64,000 nt of DNA from Leptidea sinapis. Lineage: Eukaryota > Arthropoda > Insecta > Lepidoptera > Pieridae. This document shows, in pieces, positions 52,505 through 63,179 of the stretch (positions are counted from its first letter, which is position 1; every line of letters starts with the position of its first letter). Made by a program: the position numbers and the translations under genes. Location of the stretch: assembly GCF_905404315.1 (NCBI RefSeq), contig NC_066265.1, positions 26,746,501 to 26,810,500 on the forward strand, written 5' to 3'. Below the pieces are notes generated by a model, which had not been told where the DNA came from, did not search any database, and saw nothing but the letters and a program-made list of their open reading frames with translations.

Positions 52505-52672
52505 AATAAAATGCATTTATTTTCTCAAAATTGATTCCTTTAGGATTTTTTTTTGATGTCATTTCTAATAACTACTAGATACTACTACCGCTTCAGAAAC
52601 AAATGGCGCTCTGAGAGAGAAGAAGCGGCGCAAGAAACTCTCCCAGCATTCTTTTTTGCGCTCTTGTCAATA
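52505..52672 (-). mobile_element. CR1-like 3' tail (GAGAGAGAAGAAGC type)
   Basis: 'ATGCATTTATTTTCTCAAAA' and 'CTCTGAGAGAGAAGAAGCGG' match 18062-18215 and the end of 29162-29590. Confidence 0.7.
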
Positions 52673-52809
52673 AGGTTGAGAAACTATGAGATAGACTATG
52701 ACTGCTTTGAAAACATTGGAAAAAAGTGAGTTTAGAGTTAAGATCTATTTTAGTAGTTGCTTGTCACGCACACTAAATTATTAAATCTGCCCTGCTTTTA
52801 TCAGTTGTC

Positions 52810-53142
52810 TAACGGCCGATCCCAATATTCAGTCTATCTCCGGTTGTGGCCTACTTGAGATAAAAAATCCTAACTATCGTTGAATTTTCTGTCCCAATAA
52901 ACTTATCGACGGTAACTCATCTTAACCGTACACGCTGTCTGTCAATGTGAGGACGTGTAGCTTAACAGGGATAGAAGTTTGTATGGAAATTGCAATTCAC
53001 GCGTCCCAATATTAGCCGTATCTGTAGCTATCAGTAATATTGTCTGTCGTATATTGGGACAGCTTCAGATTATTGACAGCTAATTACTGACAGTAGAAGG
53101 TAGTAATTTATCTCTACCTGTAGATAGTATATTGGGCCGTAA
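52810..53142. mobile_element. MITE-B inside MITE-A, TAA duplication
   Basis: GTTGTC-TAA-CGGCCGATCCCAATA...ATTGGGCCG-TAA-CAGG. The uninterrupted MITE-A at 57570-57600 reads GTTGTCTAACAGCAGAAGAC. So TAA is the duplicated target and CGGCC...GGCCG the element. Confidence 0.75.
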
Positions 53143-53442
53143 CAGGAAGAGACTCTATCTAGACGTATAAATTATCCAGTAGTATTTATTAAAAAGTAAA
53201 ATAGATAACATTCAGTAATTTTGAAAAATATAAGCAATAGTAAGAAAAAGTAGTATTAGGGTCTCGGCTCTTTATTTTACAAACATAGCCGTAACGAGTG
53301 ATTTAAAATTTTGAAAACCGTTTCAAATTGGAAATATGACCCATACAATAAAATGTAAGAATTTGTTTGTTTTGTCATAATAGCATTTTACTAAATAACT
53401 TACTACATGTATATCATACGATTCATACAATACGACAGTCAC

Positions 53443-53563
53443 TTGTTTTAGTGTGCGTGCATTGCTGAAAATAGAGGCTAACTATTAGCCGCTATTTTTT
53501 CGACGAGTTCGCTGCTGGCACAGTCTATCAGTATCAGTCCATGTATAAATTATCTAAGAGATT
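53443..53563 (+). mobile_element. MITE-A, right half
   Basis: 'GTTTTAGTGTGCGTGCATTG', 'TTTTTTCGACGAGTTCGCTG' and 'CATGTATAAATTATCTAAG' at its end. Confidence 0.6.
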
Positions 53564-53639
53564 TTCAAAGGGTTTTCAAAAATATAGGCTGTGAGAAAGC
53601 AATTTATTTACAAAAGACTTACGAAAATACAAAACAAAC

Positions 53640-54560
53640 GTGTTCTACTTTCCTTGTATGTGTAGTACAAGGTACTATTGAACCAAATGTCAAAAATGTA
53701 GATGCGAATATTTTATTGAATGGAGAGGTGATAAAACCAGTGGATCTGCTGTATTTCTTGGCATTACTCTTGATTCCAAATTGCAGTGGGGCCCCCATAT
53801 TGAAGGATTGGCGAATAGGCTTAGTTCTGCAGCATATGCGGTTAAGAAAATTAGACGGTTAACTGACATAGATGCGGCGAGATTAGTATACTTTAGTTAT
53901 TTTCATAGTATTATGTCCTATGGTATATTGTTATGGGGCAGTGCGGCCGATATTAATACTATCTTTGTGCTGCGGAAGAGGGCTATTCGCGCGATTTATA
54001 ACCTAGGTCCTAAAGAATCATTAAGAGAAAAATTTAAAGAAATAAACATTTTGACTGTTGCTTCTCAATACATTTTTGATAATGTTTTGTATGTTCATAA
54101 GCACATTGAGGAATTTTCTAGAAACTGTGACATTCATAATGTTAACACGAGGAACAAACATAAACTTGTTATGCCTACTACTCGGTTAGATCGAGTTAGT
54201 AAGTCTTTTGTTGGGCGATGTATATGCTTCTACAATATGATCCCAGAAAATGTACAAAACAAATGTGTTACGAAAATTAAAAGAATTGTTGAAAAACGTT
54301 TGTGTGGGAAAGGTTATTATAGCATAAACGATTTTCTTAATGACACCACGGACTGGGATTAAAGCGAACACCCTCAGGCTCTTTAATTATAAATGCTTGT
54401 TGTACGATATTACTTTGTAATCCATATTTTATATTCAAAAAAAGCCCGCTGAGTTTCTTGCGCCCATTCTTCTCAGGTTTGAGGCAGTCTCTTTTGAATG
54501 GGTGGTAGTTTTGGACGTTCAATAAGTCATTTTAAATCCTATTTTGAATAAAAATATTTG
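53640..54560 (+). pseudogene. CR1-like reverse transcriptase C-terminal half
   Basis: The longest coherent coding sequence in the window. From about 53781, 193 residues: WGPHIEGLANRLSSAAYAVK, RRLTDIDAARLVYFSYFHSI, MSYGILLWGSAADINTIFVL, RKRAIRAIYNLGPKESLREK, ending with a natural stop at 54360-54362 (DFLNDTTDWD). Just upstream, 53690-53780 continues it in another frame (GITLDSKLQWGPH is split). This is the thumb and C-terminal part after the RT active site; the catalytic FADD-box region is not present. The 3'UTR (GCGCCCATTCTTCTCAGG, TATTTTGAATAAAAATATTT) ends at about 54560 with a TTTGAA repeat. 5'-truncated, dead on arrival, but little decayed. Confidence 0.85.
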
Positions 54561-55024
54561 AATTTGAATCACTTGCGAGAAAATGCAATTCACTTACTTG
54601 GATGTATTACATAAGGAATATATATAAAATATGACCTATGTAGAAATTGCTCTCATTCTTATTGACAGGTCATTTACAACGTTTCTTCGCATCGATGAAC
54701 CAGAAAAACTAATTACTAATATACGGGACATAGTTTTTGTTGAATTTGGTCTCCCTCCAAATGTCGAAGATTATTGGAGTAATATAATAATATTGTTGCT
54801 CTTGGAGAATTGTAACTAATGAAAATAAAATCCTTCGCTATTTTATACTCTGAATTTGATTTTTAGCTAAAGGCGTTGATTTTATCTTTTTTAAAACTAA
54901 TTTATAGTACCTCGTTATTATTTTGAGGGGAAAATTTAGATGCACTTAAGTCCTAGGATCTATTAGTACATATGTAGCGATTGTCGAAGCAAATACGTTT
55001 CCCCTTAAACTGATATAAAATTAA
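54561..55024. other. Non-coding stretch
   Basis: A 62-codon frame at 54631-54819 has no domain signature; nothing else recognised. Confidence 0.4.
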
Positions 55025-55200
55025 GTTTTTTATAGAATAGGAGGATAAGAGGGTGTATGGGGTCCTCTGATGGTAAGTGATCACCCTTACATTCTTGCGA
55101 CACCGAAGGAATCACAATATGTGTGTTACCAGATTTTTTAGGAAGGTGAAAGCTCTTGGAAAAGCATTCAAGGAAGTAAATTCCACTGATAGGTTGTACA
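55025..55200 (-). mobile_element. Diverged jockey-like 3' end (minus)
   Basis: 'AATAGGAGGATAAGAGGG', 'GGTAAGTGATCACCCTTACA', 'CTTGCGACACCGAAGGAATC' are a decayed version of the jockey tail. The minus-strand frame still has FHLPKKSGNTHIVIPSVSQE. Confidence 0.6.
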
Positions 55201-55478
55201 ACGTTTCTTCGATGCCGTACTGTGAAGGGACGCGAAACATTGAGGATGTTGCATTGATCTTCTATAAACAACTAGGCTTACAATCGCTTATTAAAAAAAG
55301 GTTGTCAAAAATGTCCGAGTGGCGTGGTGTAGTAACTTTTAACATTAACAAATACACAGATTACATTAAAACAGTAATCAAAATCAATCAGAACCTCATA
55401 CAAACAAAAGTATTAGTTCATAAGAACCTTATTAATTGTCAAAAAAGGAGAGAGTTTGTGTTTCAGCAATTGAAATGA
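55077..55478 (+). CDS. Unidentified 133-codon open frame
   Basis: Open from 55077 to a stop at 55478, but the first ~40 codons are antisense to the jockey tail. The later part (MPYCEGTRNIEDVALIFYKQ, KYTDYIKTVIKINQNLIQTK, KRREFVFQQLK) is Lys/Asn-rich and helical-looking with no family I know. No splice sites or promoter. Most likely chance in AT-rich DNA; a small possibility of a remnant gene. Confidence 0.2.
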   Translation: MITLTFLRHRRNHNMCVTRFFRKVKALGKAFKEVNSTDRLYNVSSMPYCEGTRNIEDVALIFYKQLGLQSLIKKRLSKMSEWRGVVTFNINKYTDYIKTVIKINQNLIQTKVLVHKNLINCQKRREFVFQQLK

Positions 55479-55837
55479 AATTATTTATTGAAACGATTTA
55501 AAACGTCAAGTTACATAATTTTGTTAATTTAAAGGATTTACTTGAAATACGACACTCCATCCATTTTATGTTTGGATATGCTGTTATTTAGACAGTTTTT
55601 TTCTGAACACTTTGTCACTGCGTGGCGTAGTATTCAAAGCGCCGTCGAAACACAACTGAACGAATACTCTGCCTAATAGACGCGTGGGTAGAGTTTTGTT
55701 TCAGACATAATATGATCGTAACGGTGAGTCTAATTGCTTACAGCACGTCGATGGGTTGTCGAGATACTATTTAAGTGTGTTTGTTGATTGCATTCAGTGG
55801 CAGGAATCAGGCCAAACAACTTTTCGGAACTCTTTTA
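55479..55837. other. Non-coding stretch
   Basis: No recognised element before the SINE-like copy. Confidence 0.4.
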
Positions 55838-56152
55838 CCAGTGGGAGGCTCCTTTGCAGCGGATGCCGGCTAGATTATTGGTACCACAACGGCGCCTATT
55901 TCTCCCGTGAAGCAGTAATGTGTCAGCATTACTGTGTTTCAATCTGAAGGGCGCCGTAGCTAGTGAAATTTCTAGGCAAATGAGACTTGACAACTTATGT
56001 CTCAAGTTGACGAGCACAGTTGTAGTACCGCTCAGAACTTTTGGGTTTTTCAGTAATACTGACCGGCACTGCATTGTAATAGGCAGGGCGTATCTATTAC
56101 CAACAGCTGAACGTCCTGCTCGACTCGTCCCTAATTTTCATAAAAAAAAAAA
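55838..56152 (+). mobile_element. SINE-like ~310-bp repeat, plus copy
   Basis: TTACCAGTGGGAGGCTCCTT to CGTCCCTAATTTTCAT + As; full length with several private changes (TTTCTCCCGTG, GACCGGCACTG). Confidence 0.86.
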
Positions 56153-56561
56153 CACTCCATGTTAACGATGTAATGATATTATAGAGGTCTGCTGTAGCTA
56201 AATCGCTTTTACAGTTGTGTTTGTTTTTTATCTCCTAAAAGCCCATTTTTGACATTTGGTTTTATAGTTCCATTTTGCAAACAGTTTTGTGACAGGCTAC
56301 GACCAAATAAAATTCACAACGAAATATAAATCGCGAAATTGCGAGCGTAGTAATGTCAGCGAACCGTTACTTCATATTTGGATTTACGCAGTAGCCTGCA
56401 TGAAAATTTTGTTTACTTTTTTGCACATGAAACGGATACAACAAAGCATTTATTGTTTTTGCTAAACAAACATTTGACTTGTAAATTGTTTTGTGTAAAT
56501 GCTTTTAAATTTCGCTTTGGTATACAGAATTTACATTCAAATGTTTTATTAATATAATATA
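56153..56561. other. Non-coding stretch
   Basis: 'AAATCGCGAAATTGCGAGCG' near 56330 and 'GCAGTAGCCTGCATG' are of low repeat content. No gene. Confidence 0.4.
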
Positions 56562-56999
56562 CTAGCTGAACCAGCAAACGTTGTATTGCCATAAAACATA
56601 TTAAAAAAATAATCAAGTATTAAAATTTTGATGCAACCGATTCTCAGACCTACCAAATATATCGTACTACTATTATTGTATTCGATTGCCATCTTGCAAC
56701 CCTATATCGGTTTGGTGTATGGAACAGAATAATATAAAAACTGTGATTGTAGAAGAGCGAAAAATTAAATTTGTATGTATTTTTCAATGCTGAATCATAA
56801 TAAAATAAAAAAAATTGTCAAAAAATTTAATAAATTTTTTTTTGGGTGGACTACCCTCAACATTTAGGGGGATAAAAAATAGATAGTAGCCGATTCTCAG
56901 ACCTACTGAATATGCATATAAACATTCGTAAAAAAGAGTAAAGCCGTTTCGGAGGAGTAAGCTAACTAACATTGTGACACGAGAATTTTATATATAAGA
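56562..56999 (-). mobile_element. Helitron-like family 2, minus
   Basis: CTAGCTGAACCAGCAAACG (56562) to TCTTATATATAAAATTCTCG reversed (56999), flanked by A and T. 438 bp, fullest copy of this family. Confidence 0.8.
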
Positions 57000-57027
57000 T
57001 TGTAACCAGGCTTTGTTTTTGTAGTTG

Positions 57028-57128
57028 CCAGCATTATGTTTCCGGCTGAAGGGCGCCGTAGCTAGTGATATTAGTGGGCAAATGAGACTTAACATCTTAT
57101 GTCTCAATGTGACTAGCGCAATTGTAGT
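57028..57128 (+). mobile_element. SINE-like fragment, middle part
   Basis: 'GGCTGAAGGGCGCCGTAGCT' to 'GCGCAATTGTAGTTATC'. Both ends are lost. Confidence 0.7.
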
Positions 57129-57485
57129 TATCATCATGGAGGTAGAGATGGCACTAGTAGCCAAGTATAGCCAAAGATGAGATTAGAGAGACACGCCTGA
57201 TCTTTGGACCGTTTATGACAAGGGTGGAGAGCGTTAGAACTCTATAGACACAGTTGGAGGTCTATACAAAAACTGAAAGACATTTTAAAAAAGATAAGAT
57301 GATTTTGATGAGTACTTTTTAAGTTAGTTTAATCTCGGAATTAAAAGGCATTATTATTAGACAACCAAATAGAAAAGTGAAAAAAATTTATCACCAGATA
57401 CACATAATCCTAGCGTAATAAAATGAAAACTGATTTTGGCAATGTATTTTATGATAGTAAATGGGACCCACATGCGACGCACACT
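57129..57485. other. Non-coding stretch
   Basis: 57140-57350 resembles the end of an RTE-type coding region ('GTAGAGATGGCACTAGTAGC'), but I cannot name residues with confidence. Confidence 0.3.
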
Positions 57486-57616
57486 GACACAAAGTGTCAT
57501 ACAAATCGCGAATGTAAGACTGTGTAGCCTGTCACGCACACGGAAGTATTAAAACTGGCTTGTTTTTATCGGTTGTCTAACAGCAGAAGACTATCTGGAC
57601 GTATAAATTACCTTAG
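57486..57616 (-). mobile_element. MITE-A, left half reversed
   Basis: 'CAAATCGCGAATGTAAGACT', 'GTCACGCACACGGAAGTATT', 'GTTGTCTAACAGCAGAAGAC' and 'CTATCTGGACGTATAAATTA'. Serves as the empty site for MITE-B at 52810. Confidence 0.65.
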
Positions 57617-57897
57617 TGAAACACTTCACTACAAAAAACCCAGATTAAAACTGATTTTCGTTTTATTTGCAAATAAATCTGGTGCATGAAATAGTATGAG
57701 TACTAATGTCTTAAACTTAGTTTGACTATAACAATCAAAAATCGATATGCAGAAGGTATCGTAAGTGCTTCTCGCATCCTCTTGTTGTATAATTACAATG
57801 TCGAATCCACCCGGCTCGAAGGACCAAGTGCATCTAATACTGAGTCTATGGAGATTCGTATTCCATATTAATAACACTAAGCAAAGAATATAATATA

Positions 57898-58208
57898 TAC
57901 CAGTGGGAGGTTCCTTTGCTCAGGATGCCGGCTAGATTATGGGTACCACAACGGCGCCTATTTCTGCTGTGAAGCAGTAATGTGTAAGCATTACTGTGTT
58001 GCAGTCTGAAGGGCTATGCAGCTATTGAAATTTCTGGGGAAATGAGGCTTAACATCTCATGTCTCAAGGTGACGAGCACAGTTGTAGTGCCGCTCAGAAT
58101 TTTTGGGCTTTTTCAAGAATCCTCAGCGGCACTGCATTGTAATGGGCAGTACGTATTACCATCAGCTGAACGTCCTTCTAATCTCGTCCCTTATTTTCAT
58201 AAAAAAAA
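57898..58208 (+). mobile_element. SINE-like ~310-bp repeat, plus copy
   Basis: ACCAGTGGGAGGTTCCTTTG to CGTCCCTTATTTTCAT + As. Confidence 0.88.
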
Positions 58209-58284
58209 TAGAATATACAACAATATACAAGCGTCTATCAAGAATTACTTTTACTAATATTTACTCTAAAGTATCATTATTTAT

Positions 58285-58651
58285 CAGTGATGTGATTGAT
58301 GCTTGTTGGCGTGACATCTTGACAATCAATAGCATCTTTGAATTTAAATTTTGTAACATACGCTTCGTGTTATTTTACATTGAAATTAATATCATACAAA
58401 ATACTTACTGATAATATGTGATCCCAGTGTCTTTCTTGTAGTATTATTTTCCCATTTTTACTACACAACCCAGCATTTTAGTTTCAATTATTAGCAACGT
58501 TTAACAAAAAGTGTGGCACGTCAACGTCTCACATTGTTCGAGACTGGCTCGAATACGCCCAATTGGGCGTAGTATTAGTTGCCGCACTTTGCGACTACGC
58601 CTGCGGTATCTAATTAGAGCGCAGCGGAGACCAATCCTTAATCTAAGGTCA
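58285..58651 (-). mobile_element. THAP-bearing transposon derivative, copy 2
   Basis: Minus strand. The 5' end (58651) reads CTTAGATTAAGGATTGGTCT, CCGCTGCGCTCTAATTAGAT, ACCGCAGGCGTAGTCGC, and the body matches 36410-36826 through the THAP exon to CACGAAGCGTATGTTACAAA and ATTGTCAAGATG. The 3' end is truncated after AAGCATC. Copy 2 keeps the complete 5' terminus that copy 1 has lost. Confidence 0.6.
58409..58476 (-). pseudogene. THAP-domain first exon, copy 2
   Basis: ATG at 58476 (minus) gives MLGCVVK with the first Cys intact, then an indel and stop (KMGK*). The exon still ends ACACTGGGATCACATATTATCA|GTAAGT: peptide GIT(Y)Y before a consensus donor (58408-58403). The combination of start, GIT motif and donor fixes the exon structure for the family even though both copies are broken. 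Confidence 0.55.
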
Positions 58652-59224
58652 TAACATTATGCAGAGAATAAAAGTTCTATGTCACAGTATAAGTCGTAAC
58701 TCCGACCTCTTATACAACAGGCTAATTCACATTTCAACAAAATAAAATACTTTGTGCCACCTCAAGCAAAATATTCGCAAAATTCCACAGATTATACAGC
58801 GGTAAGAGTTGTTCTATTTTCTATTGTTGTCGTTCCCCGTTATAAAAATAAATACAAAAAGCATAATGAAGAAAAAATCCTGCAATATTGTGATAACGCA
58901 AACAGCTGATATACAAAGTACACATGACTGGGTCTTGTGAAAAGCGTAACTTGTAAAGCATCATTCAGATATAAACCCCTTTGTGTAAACGGGGGTATGT
59001 TGAATGTTGTGTATACCAATAAGTGATAACTTATCTGGGTTCGGAACTCGGTAGACGTTTGAAAAAATGAATTTTCTATTAGAGATCGTAAGATAAAAAT
59101 ACTTAATTCTGTATTTCTACAGAATAAGAGCGATGAGTCAGCACTAACCTACATACTAGATCATTTTAATACCATTGTCATAAACATTCAAAGTTAGATA
59201 TGTGGTGATATGCAAGCCAAATTG
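58652..59224. other. Non-coding stretch
   Basis: 'AACAGCTGATATACAAAGTA' (58902) recurs in similar form near 61230 (ATATACAAAGTGCATATGAG), perhaps an old low-copy repeat. Confidence 0.35.
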
Positions 59225-59335
59225 ACGAGACGGGCAGGACATTCAGCTGATAGTAATTGATACGCCGTTCCCATAACAATGCAGTGCCATTCAGAGTTCT
59301 TGAAAGACCTAAAAATTCTGAGCGGCACTCGTCAC
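59225..59335 (-). mobile_element. SINE-like repeat, 3' third
   Basis: 'GGACATTCAGCTGATAGTAA', 'AACAATGCAGTGCCATTCAG' and 'CTCGTCACCTTGAG'. Breaks exactly where a tRNA-derived SINE head begins. Confidence 0.7.
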
Positions 59336-59450
59336 CTTGAGCCTGCCTACTAGGCTAGAGGTCCCGGGTTCGAATCCCGGTAGATGCAATCATTTATATG
59401 ACGAATATGAATGTTTCTTTTCGAGTCATGGATTATGACTGCAACGAAGA
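59336..59450 (+). repeat. tRNA-derived SINE head (B box) and tail
   Basis: CTAGAGGTCCCGGGTTCGAA then TCCCGGTAGATGCAATCATT. A perfect B box (GGTTCGAATCC, 59368-59378). The A-box half is missing, replaced by the SINE-like fragment. Tail 'GAATATGAATGTTTCTTTTC'. Confidence 0.65.
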
Positions 59451-59873
59451 ATCAATATGTACCTAAACTTATTGTTTGCTATGTTCACACTATTTCCAAT
59501 TTCATATCAAATCCTGCTGACGGTAAGCGCGATATAAACCAACTTGATGGAATTATATCAAGAGCTTTCATCTGAGTTACTTATAACACTTGTTTCCTCA
59601 ATGAAAATGTTAAGAAACCTTCATAACATTCGGAAATGTTATTCTCGTTAGGAGTGCTTACAATACAATGGAAAATATACTTCGGTGAAAGGTGATAAAC
59701 TCATTTCTCGGTTTCATTTCTACGAAAACTGTATTCCGTCCCGTTTTAGTTGATTTTTATCAGTCTTATTCTTGTAGTCTTTATAATTTATAAAAAGCAA
59801 CATCAAAAACTAAAAAGCATAAAATAACATAGTAAAGATTTAATTTAATACAGCGCACACCGAATACCTTAAA
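59451..59873. other. Non-coding stretch
   Basis: 'GTAAGCGCGATATAAACC' (59523) recurs near 6890 (GGCGTGATATAAACCTGCTT), a minor shared repeat. No gene. Confidence 0.35.
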
Positions 59874-60124
59874 TATTAATAAAATAGTATTATTTTTATG
59901 TGCTACCTATTGATAGGTTTGCAGTCAGTGCCAAGCCCTGAACTAAATAAAACTAATTTTCAACGAAGTCTGTCCGCTTGGGTTGTTTTGTTCTACACGA
60001 AGCTATCCCGCTTAAAGTCACGCGTGGCTTGTGTAGGTAACTGATATTACATTTGGCTTGGCACCGACTTCAAACCTATCAATAGGTAGCACATACAAAT
60101 ACGAGTTATAGTATTTTATTAATA
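59874..60124. mobile_element. 251-bp element with ~62-70 bp inverted ends
   Basis: ATTAATAAAATAGTATTATT...GTGCTACCTATTGATAGGTT...GTGCCAAGCC on the left and its inverse on the right (GGCTTGGCACCGACTTCAAA, CCTATCAATAGGTAGCAC). The ~115-bp centre holds TTCAACGAAGTCTGTCCGCT and AAAGTCACGCGTGGCTTGTG. Non-coding MITE. Confidence 0.75.
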
Positions 60125-62149
60125 TGATATAAGATACTATTAAAATTAATTAGTAACGGCATAGTAAGTTACGTAACATAATAAAATATAATTTGGCTTC
60201 TAATAGTTTTGAATAGTGTCAAAATACAGACTGTCAATATCAGAAACGTATAGTATACTTGAAAGAAAGAAAGACATATAGACAAGTGTGCGAGGGAGAA
60301 TAACATTTCTAACGGAGATGCGCCAAGACGGTAAGCGAATCTATTGTTACTGTAACCAATTTTGAAAGACAAGTCGTAAAAAGTCAGCCACTTAGTATTT
60401 TAAATACTAGGCTATAAGCTAACACACTCATGAATTGGTCAAAATTGGTCACGAATAATACGCCGGCATATTCTAAGTTTATGATAAATATAATAAACTA
60501 AGTAAACTTGTGGGTGGAATTTTGTAAAATCGGGTCATAGCTGACCTCTATATATACAGGTGGAAATCTCAAATATGGATATATAAAATCAGTAGCTTAG
60601 ATAAGGAATCTAGGACTAGGAATATCTGTTTTCCTCACAGCTTAGGCGATAAACGCCTACTTGAAAACCTATAGACAGATATATTATGTTCACCTGTGCA
60701 TCCAACTGAACAGAGGACTGCGGCGGAGCGTGATGATATGAAATCAATATTTGTTGTTTATGTTTAATACATTTTAATCTTTTATACCTGAGTAATACAG
60801 TTTCATTGTTTAAATTTGCATTTCAACTTAATTCGTTACTAATAAAAGTACCTCCCAACAGTTCGAAAACGAAACTTGATTTTTCTGAGAGATAAACTTT
60901 TTAATGTAAAATAATTGTGATCTTTCTGAGGTGTTAAATTGTCATTTTTGTGTACGATAGCGCAATAAACGAATATTGTATTTAACCACATAAGTAATAG
61001 TACTTTATACAGATAAAAAAAAGCAATTCGTGCGAAATTATTCACCAACCATACCAAAATATTCAAAAATGCACAACGTAAATGTTCAAGTTTTCACTTC
61101 TGCCGGCACTCCCGGAGTGTTTTTTTTTATTTGTGAAGTTTACCAATTACAAGCTTCCACATATAGAGTCCTTATGTATTCCTAGTATCTCAATGATACT
61201 CTATTAATGCACACGTAAATCGCTAATATACAAAGTGCATATGAGCGAGCCTGCCTATTAGAGTAACTTACAAACCCGCATTCACGAACATAGCTTTGTG
61301 AAACGTAGAACGTTGTATGTAGTGTTCACGATACGAATTCCAGTAAGTGATAATTAACAGCCAATAAGAACTCCGGTGGTAAATTGAAATACTGAAATGC
61401 GTTTGCAATTTTCAATTGAAAATATTCGCTCCGGTCTGTGAAATGTAGAACGTAGATATTTTACACTGCACAAAGAGAACTATTGAAATTCTTTCTTCTC
61501 TTTATTTCGAATCCACCTGCAGGTTGCAATTATTAAATAGAACGACTTATTAATCATTATTGATATTATGAATATCGTAAATAAAGATTTACCCGCGACT
61601 GCGTCCGATTAAAGTCGTATATATCACGCTATGTGTTTGAAATATATCTATATATAAGTGAATATCTAAAGTATTAAAATTACTGATTAATAAAAACTAT
61701 TAAAACATATGAATACCTCACTGGTATTAATTAGTCAGGGAACCTATAAAAGATTCAGATTTTTTCACTCGGAAGCACAAAAATCTACATCATAAATGTG
61801 TATATAAAGGCATAAAGGCATTTATTTTCTCAAAATGTGTGATCCATATGAAATTAAAAAAATACAAGCAAGCAGATATACAAACTCACATTCGAATATT
61901 TAATATTAGTAATTAGTTACTGCATAACTGTATATGATTACATAAATCAATTTAAATCACATGCAATATAATTCCATTGGTTTACATGCAACCAATTGGA
62001 TCCTTGGCCTAATCCAGTTAGGAATCATTAGGTAGGCTAAGTTGTATTTTAATCGATAAAACGGACGTGTTTCTCTTCGAAAATATATGTAATTATAATA
62101 TAAATATTATAATTCTACCTCAATCTTAGATTGAAACATTAAAATATAT
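60125..62149. other. AT-rich stretch, mostly unique
   Basis: 60190-60370 is similar to 10860-11065 ('GCGAGGGAGAATAACATTTC', 'CAGCCACTTAGTATT'). 61805-61840 is a piece of the GAGAGAGAAGAAGC-type CR1 tail (GGCATTTATTTTCTCAAAAT). The rest shows nothing I can name. Confidence 0.4.
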
Positions 62150-62480
62150 TCAAATTCAAATATTTTTATTCAAAATAGGATTTAAAATCACTTAAATCAC
62201 TTAAATGTATGCCTCAGACCTGAAAAGAATGGGTGCAAGAAACTCAGCGGGCTTCTTGTTTTTTTTTAATAATATTTCGTCAGGATATCATTTGTTATTA
62301 AGTAACCAAAGGCGATCGCTTCATTCCCGATCTATGGTATCATTAAGAAAGTCATACCTTATTATAACATTTAACACACATAAACGTTATTTAACAATTC
62401 TTTTGAATTTCGTAAAACATTTGTACAGATCATGTTGTAAAAGCATATATAGCGGCCAACAAAAGCCTTACTAACTCGAC
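62150..62480 (-). mobile_element. CR1-like 3' end (minus)
   Basis: Minus strand: the last RT codons (ACGTTTATGTGTGTTAAATG), 'GCCCGCTGAGTTTCTTGCAC', 'CAGGTCTGAGGCATAC', then 'TTTGAATAAAAATATTTGAA' as terminus. Same family as 53640-54560. Confidence 0.75.
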
Positions 62481-63179
62481 TTAACCAAGTAGTAGGCAAG
62501 TAGTATAACATGTTTATGTTATGAATAATAAATCGAAATGGGAAATAATAAACTTACATTGAAGGCCTAGCAATAAAGGTGGTAATATAAATTTAATATC
62601 GCATTGTAAATGTTATAGTTATGGTTTCCCTTCAATATAATCCAATTCTAATAATGTCTGGTAACTGACAACAGCTGGTTAAGCATGCAACCCAATTAAA
62701 GAGTTTAGTCTACAACCGAACGTTACTTCCAAATAGTACTGGATAGGAAGTGATAAGATAAACATAATAAAACTTAAAGCATTCAACTTAAACGATTCGG
62801 AATAGTTTTCCTGGAAATATAATCAAGATTGGTCAACGAGTTTGGTGTCTTTGTTTGAAGTTATTTATTAACATCAATACTGCAATTGATTCTAATATAG
62901 TAATGTATAGCAATGTTAGAAGGAAAGTTATGCTCGTGAACGGGTGCTACTCGTGGTGGCTGGATGATCTTGTTACCGGGAGGTCTGCTTGATGTGTTTT
63001 TTTATTATTATTATTTCCTTTAAAGTTAAAGTTATTATATATTTTATTTTATGAAATGCTCACATAATGCCTCTATTTATTTACGGTATGTGTGGATTGA
63101 TGCATCTACTATACTCAATAACTCTTGTGTTTATAAGTATTAATTTACTTTTTTTGACATACTCGTGTAAGCCTTTCAG
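62481..63179. other. Non-coding stretch
   Basis: No recognised feature. GGTGCTACTCGTGGTGGCTG and GTTACCGGGAGGTCTGCTTG near 62943-62990 look like decayed retroelement sequence. Confidence 0.35.

Larger units (their letters stand above)
52283..53178. mobile_element. Composite MITE-A with three nested insertions
   Basis: Outer ends: GTCATTTATATGTGTAGATAGAGTC (52284) and GACTCTATCTAGACGTATAAATT (53150). Inside in order: a fragment with CTCAACGTGGGCGATAACG (52318-52410), a CR1-like tail (52505-52672, minus), MITE-A body (52680-52809) and MITE-B (52810-53142). Order of nesting is inferred. Confidence 0.6.

Noticed and set aside
55077..55478. 133-codon frame as a confident gene
   Set aside because: Its first third is antisense to a decayed jockey tail; kept only as a low-confidence entry.
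59080..59180. Possible exon after TTTCTACAG at 59112-59120
   Set aside because: No donor and no long frame follow; a chance acceptor-like string.
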